Below, in pieces: positions 1 to 8,550 of a DNA stretch of 64,000 bases. This DNA comes from PGYT01 sp963675055. GTDB taxonomy: Bacteria > Bacteroidota > Ignavibacteria > Ignavibacteriales > Melioribacteraceae. The position numbers were made by a program, and so were the translations under genes. A model generated the notes under the pieces. The model was not told the DNA's origin. It did not search any database and saw only the letters and a list, made by a program, of their open reading frames with translations. Position 1 is the first letter of the stretch, and each line of letters opens with the position of its first letter. The DNA lies in assembly GCA_963675055.2 (NCBI GenBank), contig CAXXJE010000002.1:2170001-2234000 (forward strand), written 5' to 3'.

Positions 1-312
1 GGTGAGTTCAATAATTATTGCTCTTCTGTCAGTTTTTGAGTTTGTACGTTTAATATACCCTTTGGTTTCAAGCTGGTCCAGAACGAGAGTCATATTGCCG
101 CCGTTGAATATCATGCTGTTATTAAGCTCTCCTATCTTCATGGAACCCAGATTTCCCAGAGCCTCGATAATTGAAAATTGCGGCTGCGTGAGACCGAGCG
201 ATTTTATTTTCACTGCGGTCTGCTTATCAAAAAGATTGAATACCCTAGCAAATAGTTCCCACGTTTCCATTGCTTCGTTCTTCGATGCTGTTTTTTTTAG
301 AGAATTCTTCAT
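1..312 (-). CDS. MarR-family transcriptional regulator, 3' end cut by window edge
   Basis: Reading the minus strand from the ATG at 312 gives 104 codons that stay open to the window edge, so the C-terminus is missing. The segment has the MarR layout: an N-terminal dimerisation helix rich in aromatic residues (ETWELFARVFNLF), a winged helix-turn-helix at about residues 40-90 with LTQPQFSIIEAL, then GGNMTLVLDQLETKGYIKR, and the start of the beta-wing with the family DRR motif (TDRRAI). It is the first gene after the OsmC-family gene on the same strand, and MarR-type regulators (OhrR) often control OsmC/Ohr peroxidases. However, no cysteine is visible in the N-terminal helix where OhrR has its sensor Cys, so peroxide sensing is not supported. 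The ligand is unknown. Confidence 0.88.
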   Translation of the reverse strand, partial: MKNSLKKTASKNEAMETWELFARVFNLFDKQTAVKIKSLGLTQPQFSIIEALGNLGSMKIGELNNSMIFNGGNMTLVLDQLETKGYIKRTNSKTDRRAIIIELT

Positions 313-442
313 AACTGCTCTAATTGTTTTATACTTATATAATATTAAAGAAAAAAGGACATGCAGTCAAGTTTAAAGTATGGTAGATTCTTATATTTAA
401 TTGAAATTAAATGATATTGAGAATAAGGGGTTGAGAAAGTTA

Positions 443-464
443 AATCCCGGAACAATCCGGGATT
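443..464 (-). terminator. Hairpin after the OsmC gene, possible terminator
   Basis: A perfect 8-bp inverted repeat (aatcccgg / ccgggatt, loop of 6) lies 7 bases past the OsmC stop codon. The U-tract on the minus strand is weak, so termination may be partial or Rho-aided. Confidence 0.5.
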
Positions 465-471
465 ATAAAGT

Positions 472-900
472 TTATTCGGGAGATACGACAGAATATGAGT
501 GAGTAATTTCCATTGCCTTTTGGAACATAGCTGTTACGGCGCAATATTTTGTTAAAGACAATTCTATTGCTCGTTCAAGATCAGTTTCCTTCAGGTCTCT
601 GCCTGTAAAAATATATTCTATATGGATTTTTGTAAACACTTGCGGATGTTCTTCCGCCTGATCAGCTGTAAGTTTCAGTTCGAAACCGTCGAGTTTAACC
701 CTCTTCTTAGAAAGGATAGAAGTAACATCGCTGCCGGTGCAGCCTCCGAGAGAAAGGAGTAGAAGTTCTTTAGGGCGAATTGCGGCATTGCTGCCGCCGA
801 AATTTTCCGGACCGTCCATCATTACCCAGTGACCGGAATCGGTTTTGCCGGCGAATGTAATTCCTTCAAGCTGTTTGATTGTTGCAGTTTTTGTAGCCAT
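472..900 (-). CDS. OsmC-family peroxiredoxin-like protein
   Basis: A 142-residue protein of the usual OsmC/Ohr length. The two family cysteines are present: Cys54 in LSLGGCTGSDV and Cys120 in LTKYCAVTAMF, with the RPKELLLLSLGGC helix before the first. In the family this thiol pair reduces organic hydroperoxides in the cytoplasm. The sequence is closer in style to the general OsmC/YhfA branch than to Ohr, so the substrate is uncertain. It starts with ATG at 900 and is followed downstream by a hairpin and then the MarR gene, suggesting a stress-response pair. No signal peptide is visible. Confidence 0.9.
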   Translation of the reverse strand: MATKTATIKQLEGITFAGKTDSGHWVMMDGPENFGGSNAAIRPKELLLLSLGGCTGSDVTSILSKKRVKLDGFELKLTADQAEEHPQVFTKIHIEYIFTGRDLKETDLERAIELSLTKYCAVTAMFQKAMEITHSYSVVSPE

Positions 901-963
901 TATTCTTCCTGGTTTAATTATAATCCAATAGGATGATAGTAAATAAGAATCGATTCGGTTGAA

Positions 964-1977
964 TTATTTCCTAAAAAATTCTCTTATTGTTTTGCCGCAG
1001 TATTTTAGTTCAACTCCTATTCCCAGGTGCCCGCTGTTATTATCGAGCAAAACTAATTCGGTATCGCTATTAGCAGCAAAATCCTGTGCGGCTATGGGAT
1101 TAACAAGGTGATCAGTTTTATTAACCATTACAAGCATATTAGCTTTAATTGTATTTACCGTCTCCTCGATAGAGTTATTATAATGCCTGAAAATATTGTG
1201 GGAAATCATTGCCACTAACTGTGAGCGGTAATTGTCGAGTGTGAAAATATTTTTATGGATTCCGTCAAATTTTAACATGTATGTTTCAAATTCATTTTGA
1301 TCAATGTTTTCAACCAACCATGCCGGGCTGCGTGCAAGAAGCGAACTTTGCATATCGAGCAGTTTCCAGATTTGACTGTCTTCAGCGCCGAGTTTCCTGT
1401 ATGAATCAATAATTTCGAGTCGTATGTTCCATTGAAGCAAGTCGTAGGAAGTAGGGCGGGGAGTGGATACATAAGAAACAGCTTTTTTAATATAATCGGG
1501 ATACTCGGTTACCCATTCGAATGCCTGCATACCGCCCATCGATCCGCCGATGACTCCGTAAATACTATCTAATCCCATTACGTTCTTTAGAAGATAATGC
1601 TGGCTTTTTACCATGTCGTTGATAGTAATATCGGGAAAAGCGTTAGGCCCTTTGTAATTGGAAGGAGATGAAGACACACCGTTACTTAAAGCATCGAATA
1701 CGATGATATAAAATTCAGTATCATCAACAAGTTTTTCGGGTCCGATCAATCCGTTGATGTGTTCGGAAGTACCGCCGAACCAGGTGGGATAGATAATTAC
1801 ATTACCTGAGTCCGGTGCCAGTTTGCCATGAGTCCTGTAACCGATCGTACAATTATAAATTGTATCGCCGTTTGAAGTCACGAAGTTACCGATGTTGGTA
1901 AGGTGCTGCTGGGCACTTGTTGTAAAAGCCGAGGTGAGAAGAATGAATAGGATTACGTGAATTATTCTTTGCCTCAT
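964..1977 (-). CDS. Exported alpha/beta hydrolase of the MetX (homoserine O-acetyltransferase) type
   Basis: 337 residues. Residues 1-22 form a signal peptide (hydrophobic core then TTSAQQ), so the mature protein is likely periplasmic or surface-exposed, unlike cytosolic MetX. The core is MetX-like: GYRTHG and a NVIIYPTWFGGT strand near 45-70, FDALSNGVSSSPSN at 94-107, and the nucleophile elbow GGSMGGMQAFEW with Ser146. Asp289 (NKTDHLV) and His317 (SGHLG) complete a plausible Ser-Asp-His triad. The family transfers acyl groups to homoserine or serine, or hydrolyses esters. With a signal peptide and no methionine genes nearby, a role in methionine synthesis is doubtful and a secreted acyl hydrolase is likelier. 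A GAGGA ribosome site sits 8 bases before the ATG. Confidence 0.85.
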   Translation of the reverse strand: MRQRIIHVILFILLTSAFTTSAQQHLTNIGNFVTSNGDTIYNCTIGYRTHGKLAPDSGNVIIYPTWFGGTSEHINGLIGPEKLVDDTEFYIIVFDALSNGVSSSPSNYKGPNAFPDITINDMVKSQHYLLKNVMGLDSIYGVIGGSMGGMQAFEWVTEYPDYIKKAVSYVSTPRPTSYDLLQWNIRLEIIDSYRKLGAEDSQIWKLLDMQSSLLARSPAWLVENIDQNEFETYMLKFDGIHKNIFTLDNYRSQLVAMISHNIFRHYNNSIEETVNTIKANMLVMVNKTDHLVNPIAAQDFAANSDTELVLLDNNSGHLGIGVELKYCGKTIREFFRK

Positions 1978-2001
1978 CAGATAGTCCTCAAGTAAATGAA
2001 T

Positions 2002-2820
2002 TTATAAATAAGTTAGGTAAATATAGATCAGCGGTGAAACGAAAATGATTGAATCGAATCTATCGAATATACCGCCGTGACCCGGGATGATATATGATGA
2101 ATCCTTCACTCCCGCGTCGCGTTTAAGCAGACTTTCAACCAGGTCGCCGGCCTGCCCGAATATTCCAACTATCAAACCTATAATAATGCCGTCGTGCATT
2201 TGAAGAAAATCGAGAAAAAACTGCTGCAGGAACATCATGGTCATAATTGAAAAAATGAAACCGGCAATTGCTCCTTCCCAGGATTTATTAGGGCTAACAC
2301 GCGGGAAGAGCTTATGCTTGCCGAATGCGCTTCCTAAAAAGTATGCCGCAGAATCGCAAATCCAAATTGTTATAAACAAAGCGATAACAAGGTATCCGCC
2401 CTGGTCGTATATGAAATCATTGTATTTATAAATTTCTCTGATTCCGAGCAAAGCACCTGTTGATAACGCGATGTACATCGCCGCTAAAAGTTCAGTCCCG
2501 ATATTAAAGCTTTCATTACCCTTGTTCCTGAACAACTCAACCAGCATTATCACCGGTATCATAATTAAAAACATATTTATGAATTCAATAAAGCTGAAAT
2601 AGAAATTCAGAATTATGGCAAGTGATATAAGTACAATAACCGTCTGACTCGGTCGTGATTCTTTATGCTTCATCATTGCACCGAATTCAAAAGCTGCCGC
2701 TGTTCCGATGACAAGTGAGAATAAAAGGAATGGAATTTCACCGTAGAACGTAATAAAGAGTATAACGGGAATCGTTAAGACTGAAACAAGTATTCTTAAA
2801 GTTCTGTTACCAACGGACAT
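2002..2820 (-). CDS. cdsA: Phosphatidate cytidylyltransferase
   Basis: 272 residues, a normal length. The enzyme makes CDP-diacylglycerol from phosphatidate and CTP in the inner membrane, the branch point for phospholipid synthesis. Several hydrophobic spans fill residues 10-200. DSAAYFLG followed by SPNKSWEG lies at 156-183, and the CDS signature is at 230-257: SLLKRDAGVKD, then GHGGIFDRFDS with the Mg-binding Asp residues. It follows the zinc-ribbon/DUF2007 gene by 8 bases and lies downstream of the CPBP protease gene, so these three are probably one transcript. Confidence 0.96.
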   Translation of the reverse strand: MSVGNRTLRILVSVLTIPVILFITFYGEIPFLLFSLVIGTAAAFEFGAMMKHKESRPSQTVIVLISLAIILNFYFSFIEFINMFLIMIPVIMLVELFRNKGNESFNIGTELLAAMYIALSTGALLGIREIYKYNDFIYDQGGYLVIALFITIWICDSAAYFLGSAFGKHKLFPRVSPNKSWEGAIAGFIFSIMTMMFLQQFFLDFLQMHDGIIIGLIVGIFGQAGDLVESLLKRDAGVKDSSYIIPGHGGIFDRFDSIIFVSPLIYIYLTYL

Positions 2821-2828
2821 TTATACAA

Positions 2829-3161
2829 TTAATCCTTATCGGCTTTATTAATATCTTCGATAATAGTAGCTGCTTCGATAGAATCCTCACGTTTGGACAG
2901 AAGCTTAATAATCGCAAGATCACCGACTGCAGGATAGTTCCTATCCTTTTGCGATAGTATGAGCGCTTCGATATCAGCGCCTGCTAAATTTGATTTCAGC
3001 ATTTCAGCCTCAATCTGATCTGATGTTGTATAAACCACTACCCAATCTTCAGGGTGAACGAGTTTACCTTCAAAGTCATTAACTGTAATAAGTTCAATAT
3101 TGCAGTCCGGACACGTTTCAACACCTTCAACATATTCGTATTCACATTTAGGGCATATCAT
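2829..3161 (-). CDS. Zinc-ribbon protein with DUF2007-like domain
   Basis: 110 residues from the ATG at 3161, which has AAGGAG eight bases upstream; a GTG at 3170 would add three residues and is less likely. The N-terminus carries two CxxC knuckles (CPKC and CPDC, 11 residues apart) expected to bind one zinc. The rest (WVVVYTTSDQIEAEMLKSNLAGADIEA, then LAIIKLLSKREDSIEAATII) matches the DUF2007 style, a small fold proposed as a signal-transducing or PII-like domain. Its start overlaps the stop of the CPBP gene by 14 bases, showing translational coupling. Function is unknown. Confidence 0.82.
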   Translation of the reverse strand: MICPKCEYEYVEGVETCPDCNIELITVNDFEGKLVHPEDWVVVYTTSDQIEAEMLKSNLAGADIEALILSQKDRNYPAVGDLAIIKLLSKREDSIEAATIIEDINKADKD

Positions 3162-4113
3162 TGTTAACACTCCTTACATTGTTATAGTATCGGTTAACCG
3201 CAAAAATAAATCCCGTAAAGATTATCACCAGTATTATAAATCCTGCAATAACCATGGGAAGATTTTCGGGACCAAGTTCAGAAGGCTCCATAAAATCCTC
3301 GCTTCCGAAAATAAAAAATGCTGTAACAGCAACAAAATTATTAATAAAATGAAGAATCATCGGAACCGCTATTGAATTACTTTTATATGTCGCGTAACCG
3401 AGGTAAGTACCAAGAATAATCAGAGCGATTAGTCCGTATGGATTGAAGTGGTATATCCCGAAAAAGAGAGCGGTAATTAATGCCGCAACAATCGGTTTGT
3501 ATTTGTATTCAAAGCTCCGCAGTACAAATCCCCTGAAGAATATCTCTTCACAAACAGCGGGAACTACTGATACGATGAGCACAATTAAAACCATTTCAAA
3601 AGCGTTATTTGGATTGATGAGTTCGAAATAGGTTTGCTCAACAAACTTATCTACGGTATCAAGAAAGTTTTTTATCGAATCGAACAATCCGCTGTGTTCT
3701 GCCAGAATATTTAATACATATTCCTGCAGAGTCAGATAGCTTTCGAGTAAAGGGATCATGATGACGAGGCCAAGCACGAACAACCCGGTTTCCTTAAGCG
3801 GAGGAATCCTAAATCTGATTATTATGGTAACATCCTGGTAAACAAGTTTTGTGAAGATCAATGATGGAGCAAGGATTAATAAAATCTGTCCGGCCGCAGT
3901 CAACAAACGCATGGCATTGACATCCGCATTTTGAAAATCCATACCGAATATTAGAATTGTTAATAAACTCCCTCCGACCTGGTATAAAAAAAACACTGCT
4001 ATCAGTGAAATAAATGCTGCCTGAACCGGGGGCATTGTAGGCTCGGGCAGATGTACTTCTTCAGTGATTGATTTCCGGTCTGATTGAGGATCTTTAATTT
4101 GGTCTTCGTCCAT
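3148..4113 (-). CDS. CPBP-family intramembrane metalloprotease (Abi/CAAX type)
   Basis: 321 residues with about eight hydrophobic spans. The family motifs are all present: EEIFFRGF (Glu189-Glu190 and Arg194), the second-motif histidine in FGIYHFNPYG (His222), and the third motif HFINNF (His255, Asn258). In the family these line an intramembrane zinc-type active site that cleaves CAAX-like or other peptides; the bacterial substrates are mostly unknown. The N-terminal 30 residues are acidic and soluble. It is the first gene of a CPBP, DUF2007, cdsA transcript that follows the terminator at 4139-4173. Confidence 0.9.
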   Translation of the reverse strand: MDEDQIKDPQSDRKSITEEVHLPEPTMPPVQAAFISLIAVFFLYQVGGSLLTILIFGMDFQNADVNAMRLLTAAGQILLILAPSLIFTKLVYQDVTIIIRFRIPPLKETGLFVLGLVIMIPLLESYLTLQEYVLNILAEHSGLFDSIKNFLDTVDKFVEQTYFELINPNNAFEMVLIVLIVSVVPAVCEEIFFRGFVLRSFEYKYKPIVAALITALFFGIYHFNPYGLIALIILGTYLGYATYKSNSIAVPMILHFINNFVAVTAFFIFGSEDFMEPSELGPENLPMVIAGFIILVIIFTGFIFAVNRYYNNVRSVNNDMP

Positions 4114-4131
4114 AGATAAAATTTAATTAGA

Positions 4132-4173
4132 TAAAAAAAGTTGTTTAATGTAATTAAAAAATATTAAACAACT
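4132..4173 (-). terminator. Rho-independent terminator after the DUF3108 gene
   Basis: An 11-bp inverted repeat (agttgtttaat / attaaacaact, 4139-4173) is followed on the minus strand by a run of seven U residues (4132-4138). It ends the DUF3108 gene transcript and separates it from the CPBP-cdsA group. Confidence 0.85.
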
Positions 4174-4227
4174 CAATTAATCGGCAACTTGTTCCATTCA
4201 CAAATTACCCGTAAGTCTGATCAGATA

Positions 4228-5007
4228 TTATTTTTTTGAAAGTACTTTATTCCGTAATCCTTCATACGATTTTAGTTCAGCATCTATCGAACCTATGATT
4301 ACCTTGGTTTTAACCTTTACCGGTATTTTATTCGCGTCGTTGCTTAACCAGATAATAATATTTCCTTCGCTTTTGAAAAGACCACCTTCCTGCACTAACG
4401 GTTCTATCATTATACATTCGAAGGTTCCGGCTTCAACTTTAACTGTTTCCTTACCCAGATAAACAACATCAAGCGGGTACACCTTATCCTTAAAGAAATT
4501 TTGAAGATGTATTTTATCGCCAATCTCAAGAGTGTCATAATTAATTGTTCGCGCGAAGTAAAATGCCGAGACTATATCATTTACATATGCTGGAATATCG
4601 TATGTCCCTTTTTTCGTCTTTGCAATATTCCTTCGCTGATCAAAGAACGCGGAGAAATCACGAGTATAATTTCCTTCTCTCACATGTTGTTCGAATCGCC
4701 AGGGGAATAAACCTTCCACGTCCATATACGTTTCATATCTGTCACGAACTTTAAAGAACGGATCGAACGAAGGAACCGAATTTACCCTGAATGTAATGTG
4801 ATATGTTTCACGTCCTGATATCCTTTTAATTTTTGGAATCGCCATCTCGGCAACACCAGCCGTTATAAAACCATAATTTACGTTAAATGTAAGCTTTTCC
4901 CCTTCATAGAAAGCGCTGTTTTCCAATTTCCTGAAGTCCGCTTTCTGCGCAGAAATTTGTATGCTGAGTGCAGTAAAAAGCAATATTCTCATTAAGTTTT
5001 TCATCAT
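4228..5007 (-). CDS. DUF3108 family exported protein
   Basis: 259 residues with a signal peptide at 1-20 (hydrophobic core ending ISAQ). The mature part has the DUF3108 pattern: FYEGEKLTFNVNYGFITAGVAEM near residue 34, then a beta-rich stretch with HITFRVNSVPSFDPFFKVRDRYETYMD and FEQHVREGNY, and near the C-terminus VEAGTFECIMIEPLVQ and GNIIIWLSNDANKIPVKVKTK. The family is thought to adopt an LolA/lipocalin-like beta fold in the periplasm, but no function is established. GGAGAA lies before two adjacent ATG codons. It forms a single-gene unit with its own terminator. Confidence 0.82.
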   Translation of the reverse strand: MMKNLMRILLFTALSIQISAQKADFRKLENSAFYEGEKLTFNVNYGFITAGVAEMAIPKIKRISGRETYHITFRVNSVPSFDPFFKVRDRYETYMDVEGLFPWRFEQHVREGNYTRDFSAFFDQRRNIAKTKKGTYDIPAYVNDIVSAFYFARTINYDTLEIGDKIHLQNFFKDKVYPLDVVYLGKETVKVEAGTFECIMIEPLVQEGGLFKSEGNIIIWLSNDANKIPVKVKTKVIIGSIDAELKSYEGLRNKVLSKK

Positions 5008-5211
5008 GTTCTCCGTTTTCGGTAATGCAGAACTTTTCTTTCTTTATATAATAAATATAGAATTGAGTTCCCATATTATTTTGGAAAATAATATTCAGTT
5101 ATCGTGCCAGAGTTATTTGCATTTGTTAGGCTGATCTTAAGTGAAAAACGCAAGTTGTATAATAAAATGGAAATTTTCGTATACAGATTGTTCAGTCACG
5201 AGAACAGGGCC

Positions 5212-5835
5212 TCACCAGTTTGAAGGTGATTTCGAAACGAAGGGATTATCTTTAATATAATATCTCCATGGCAGATCAACAGATTTTTTTATCCCAATTC
5301 GTTTTGAAGTAATTATCTTTTCTTTCGGTATTGTTTTGTAATTGCAGATAAAAACAGTATCGCCGGTAAGATCGGTGCCATTTTGTTTTTTATCAATATC
5401 AAATGCCTTACAGATTTTTGCGGGGCCGTTTGTGAGGTTCTTCACATTGTACGAGTCAGACTTACCGAATCTGTTCCGGTTCATTATGCCCAAACCTTCA
5501 ACAGGTTCGAGTCCTCTTATTAAACATGCCTGACCGGATTCCGGCTTGCCGGTTACCACATTGCAGCAAAAATGCATCCCGTATGTGAAGTACACATAAA
5601 GTAAGCCGCCTTCCCTGAACATAACTTCATTTCGTTTGGTTTTCCCCGTGAAAGAATGTGCGGACTGATCCTTACTACCGTCGTACGCCTCGACCTCTAC
5701 AATCATTCCTGCAACGAAACGGTTATTGATTTTTCTTACAAGGAGTTTGCCAAGCAGCTTTGGAGTTACTGCCAATACTGATTGTGCATAAAACTTTTTT
5801 GGAAGCTTTGCTGATTTTTCCGGATCGAAAGGCAT
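5212..5835 (-). CDS. 3-methyladenine DNA glycosylase (Aag/MPG family)
   Basis: 207 residues, normal for the bacterial Aag/MPG family (type II alkyladenine glycosylase), which flips out and excises 3-methyladenine and related alkylated purines. Seen are the catalytic region VEVEAYDGSKDQSAHSF with Glu49 as the expected general base and Tyr51, the YVYFTYGMHFCCNVV block around 80-93 with the intercalating-loop Tyr-Gly-Met-His, and LIRGLEPVEG at 105-114. It starts 11 bases after the stop of the TPR gene, so it is probably the last gene of the long operon beginning at or after miaB. Confidence 0.93.
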   Translation of the reverse strand: MPFDPEKSAKLPKKFYAQSVLAVTPKLLGKLLVRKINNRFVAGMIVEVEAYDGSKDQSAHSFTGKTKRNEVMFREGGLLYVYFTYGMHFCCNVVTGKPESGQACLIRGLEPVEGLGIMNRNRFGKSDSYNVKNLTNGPAKICKAFDIDKKQNGTDLTGDTVFICNYKTIPKEKIITSKRIGIKKSVDLPWRYYIKDNPFVSKSPSNW

Positions 5836-5846
5836 GATTGCGGCAA

Positions 5847-6554
5847 CTATTTTTTCATCTTTGCATTAATGTGGTCAATCAGTTTTTGATAATGTTCAGC
5901 TTTTCCGGGTTGTATCTCGATAAGAGTTTCATATATCGACAATGCTTCCTGATAGTTGCCCTGGTTAAAGTAAATTTTCGCGAGTGTTTCTGAGACCAGA
6001 CTCTTACCCGAAAATTGTTCAACCCGGTCATCCGGTTCCTCCAGTATATCCCGTGCTTCTGTCACTTTTGGTATACTTGCATTCTGAAGCTTCTCTGCGA
6101 GTTCTTCAAGATCGTCAATTTCCTCTTCGGTTGCATCATCAACAATATCCGGCTCTTCTTTCTGAGTTATTGTCTCAACCGGTTCATCACAGGAACTTGC
6201 TGATGTAATTGTGGTGTCAATAGAAATTGAAGCATCACTTACAGTCATACTCTCAATTTCATTCATATAGTAATCAACGGTATCTTTCAAACTGTTGAAT
6301 TCCGACAATCTTTCCATCATTTCCTTTGCACGATCTTTTTCTCCGACCTTCGCAAGTGCGAGTGCGTATATTATTATGCCCGTAGGATAAGCAGGAAACC
6401 TTCTGATTCCTTCTTCAAGTATTTGAACAGCCTGTTCCAGTTCACCATCTTCAAGATGCCTCGAAGCAACTCTGCTGAATAACGGGGAATTTTTGTTAAA
6501 CTGGTATATCAACGCAAACTTTTCGGCTAATATTTTTTCTTCTCTGCTATCCAA
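5847..6554 (-). CDS. Tetratricopeptide-repeat protein
   Basis: 235 residues without a signal peptide. Helical TPR pairs are seen at about residues 20-90 (ASRHLEDGELEQAVQILEEGIRRFPAYP, IIYALALAKVGEKDRAKEMMERL) and again at 190-230 (SETLAKIYFNQGNYQEALSIYETLIEIQPG), separated by an acidic, probably unstructured linker rich in Glu and Asp (100-175). Such proteins are scaffolds; no catalytic motif is present. It follows the glycosyltransferase gene by 4 bases, which suggests that it serves the same envelope process. Partner unknown. Confidence 0.85.
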   Translation of the reverse strand: MDSREEKILAEKFALIYQFNKNSPLFSRVASRHLEDGELEQAVQILEEGIRRFPAYPTGIIIYALALAKVGEKDRAKEMMERLSEFNSLKDTVDYYMNEIESMTVSDASISIDTTITSASSCDEPVETITQKEEPDIVDDATEEEIDDLEELAEKLQNASIPKVTEARDILEEPDDRVEQFSGKSLVSETLAKIYFNQGNYQEALSIYETLIEIQPGKAEHYQKLIDHINAKMKK

Positions 6555-6558
6555 ATTC

Positions 6559-8019
6559 TTATCCTCGTTTAATTAAGTAACTATGTCTGAAGGACATTGC
6601 CGCTATAAAAGCAAAGCCCGCAAAAAACAGTAAATGAAACGGCAGAACCGCGAATTCGAAATAATATATCGATAAAAAAACACCTGCCAGACAGTACAAA
6701 GCTAAAGCCAGTTCAATAAAAGTAAAAATTGCAGGTCTTGTATTTCTGAAATATATACTTTTCATGAATGAGTTGTCACTAATATTTCCGCCGTACTTGG
6801 GAGTTCGAACGAATTCACTCTTTACATGCATTAGTCCCTGAAGAACCGCAAGACTATTATTAACAGCTAGACCCATACTCCCCGCAAGAAACAGGGGGAA
6901 AAGAAAAATCTTTTTTATCCAATGAACGTAAAGTTCTTTTTGAGCGAATACATAAAATAAAAATGAACTTAAGAAGGCCAGCAGAAAAACCGACATTATA
7001 TTGAACAGAGTTTCATACTGCCCGTTCTGTTTTACTAAAATCAACGGCACATTCAAAATGCCCGTGAGTAATATTGCCGGAAAAACAAAATTGCCTGTGA
7101 GATGAAAAGTCGATTGTAATTTAATTCTCACCGGGATTTGTGCTTGCCAGACAAGCGGCAGTATTTTGCGGGCTGTTTCAATTGCTCCTTTTGTCCATCT
7201 GAATTGCTGCGATTTCAGTGCGTTAATTTCATCGGGGAGTTCGGACGGAGTGGTTATATCTTTCAGAAAAATAAATTTCCAGCCATTAAGCTGTGCGCGG
7301 TAACTTAGATCAAGATCCTCCGTTAAAGTATCATCCTGCCAGTTCCCGGAATCCACTATGCATTCATTTCGCCATATTCCACCGGTACCATTGAAGTTAA
7401 TGAAAAAGCCGGCTTTATTTCTAACGGACTGTTCAATTAAGAAATGACCGTTCAAGGCAAGTGACTGGACTCTCGTTAGCAGGGATGAATTTTCATTGAG
7501 GTGTTCCCATCTTGTCTGCACCATTCCAATCTTTTCATTTGCAAAATAGGGGAGTACTTTATAAAGAAAATCAGGGCGGGGAATAAAGTCTGCATCAAAT
7601 ATGGCAATGTACTTGCCTGTCGCAGTTGTTAAACCTTCGCGGAGGGCGCCGGACTTAAAGCCATTTCTATTGGTCCTGTGAATATGTTTGATGTCGATAC
7701 CTGCGGCCGATTTTTCAGCCACCTTCTTCTTTATGATTTCAGTGGTCTCATCTGTTGAGTCGTCAAGCACCTGTATTTCGAGCAGAGTCCGATCATAATC
7801 AAGTTTACAAACTGCATCAATAAGTCTTTCCACAACATACATCTCATTATAAACCGGGAGTTGAACAGTAACCCGATCACTAAATTCACATATCTGCAGT
7901 TGTTCAGGGTGGGAACTTCGGGATTTTAATTTATAGAAAAGCATTAGTACGCCCTGACCAGAAAAAAACATCAGCACTGACAGGCAGAGGATATATAATA
8001 TTAAAATGAATTCACTCAT
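6559..8019 (-). CDS. Membrane GT2 glycosyltransferase, cellulose/mannan-synthase-like
   Basis: 486 residues. One membrane span at 1-25, a GT-A catalytic domain at about 48-280, then four spans to the C-terminus. All processive GT2 motifs are visible: VLDDSTDET (86-92), DADF (142-145), TEDLD (233-237) and QQFRW (271-275). This arrangement fits CslA/BcsA-like enzymes that extend a beta-glycan, or transfer a sugar to lipid, using a nucleotide sugar at the cytoplasmic face. There is no PilZ domain and no bcs-type neighbours, so c-di-GMP-controlled cellulose synthesis is not supported. It lies 15 bases after lptE and 4 bases before the TPR gene. Confidence 0.92.
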   Translation of the reverse strand: MSEFILILYILCLSVLMFFSGQGVLMLFYKLKSRSSHPEQLQICEFSDRVTVQLPVYNEMYVVERLIDAVCKLDYDRTLLEIQVLDDSTDETTEIIKKKVAEKSAAGIDIKHIHRTNRNGFKSGALREGLTTATGKYIAIFDADFIPRPDFLYKVLPYFANEKIGMVQTRWEHLNENSSLLTRVQSLALNGHFLIEQSVRNKAGFFINFNGTGGIWRNECIVDSGNWQDDTLTEDLDLSYRAQLNGWKFIFLKDITTPSELPDEINALKSQQFRWTKGAIETARKILPLVWQAQIPVRIKLQSTFHLTGNFVFPAILLTGILNVPLILVKQNGQYETLFNIMSVFLLAFLSSFLFYVFAQKELYVHWIKKIFLFPLFLAGSMGLAVNNSLAVLQGLMHVKSEFVRTPKYGGNISDNSFMKSIYFRNTRPAIFTFIELALALYCLAGVFLSIYYFEFAVLPFHLLFFAGFAFIAAMSFRHSYLIKRG

Positions 8020-8034
8020 TTCGCTAACCGGTTA

Positions 8035-8550
8035 TTACCAGTTTGAAACAACACCGAGAAGAATATCCTCGGTGATTAATTCAATAACTTCCTGAATTGC
8101 ATCTTTACGAGCCTGGAAAGTATCGCCCGATGTTGAATAGGTTACATAGTTCGAAAAGTTTTTATCGAGAATTGTATTCTTCTTTACAAGATCCTTATAG
8201 AGGACTTTAACATTTATGGTCAGTCGACGCTGTGTTGCAGTTTCTCCGCTCCCTGATACTGTTTCCAGTTTGTCCTGCAGGGAGGATACGGAGCACTCAA
8301 GCAGCGCGTCCGCTGTTCGCTTATCTGTTACATCAAGGTTGTTGTCATCAAGAAATTTTTGTATAAGTTCATTTGTAAATTCATTGGCCATGTCGGGTTC
8401 ACCGGATCCAGACCGGTCTTTAACCAGTGGTATCGCAATAGTTTTTAAGTGCGAAGGAACCGAAGCTCCGGTAAACGAATAGCTGCATGCATTAACCGAG
8501 ATGATTATTGCAACAACAATAATTATTCTAAATATATTAGTGTAAGTCAT
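8035..8550 (-). CDS. lptE: LptE-like LPS-assembly lipoprotein
   Basis: 171 residues from the ATG at 8550. A signal peptide ends in a lipobox before Cys22 (IIISVNACSYSF), so it is lipid-anchored. The body fits LptE of the Bacteroidota type: YSFTGASVPSHLKTIAIPLV, then EFTNELIQKFLDDNNL, LLECSVSSL, and the late QARKDAIQEVIELITEDILLGVVSNW. LptE plugs the LptD barrel and helps insert LPS in the outer membrane. A longer reading from 8640 lacks a signal peptide at its start. The gene begins inside the last 14 bases of the sigma-54 activator gene, a strong sign of co-translation. Confidence 0.86.
   Translation of the reverse strand: MTYTNIFRIIIVVAIIISVNACSYSFTGASVPSHLKTIAIPLVKDRSGSGEPDMANEFTNELIQKFLDDNNLDVTDKRTADALLECSVSSLQDKLETVSGSGETATQRRLTINVKVLYKDLVKKNTILDKNFSNYVTYSTSGDTFQARKDAIQEVIELITEDILLGVVSNW

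Noticed and set aside
2..376. 124-codon plus-strand reading frame at the window start
   Set aside because: It is the mirror of the MarR gene on the minus strand, which has a clear winged-helix pattern.
4181..4210. Possible sigma-54 promoter (tggaacaagttgc) near the CPBP gene
   Set aside because: The GG and GC are only 8 bases apart, not the 10 needed for a -24/-12 site.
6559..8019. Cellulose synthase call for the GT2 gene
   Set aside because: No PilZ domain and no bcs partner genes; the motifs only support a processive-type GT2 enzyme.
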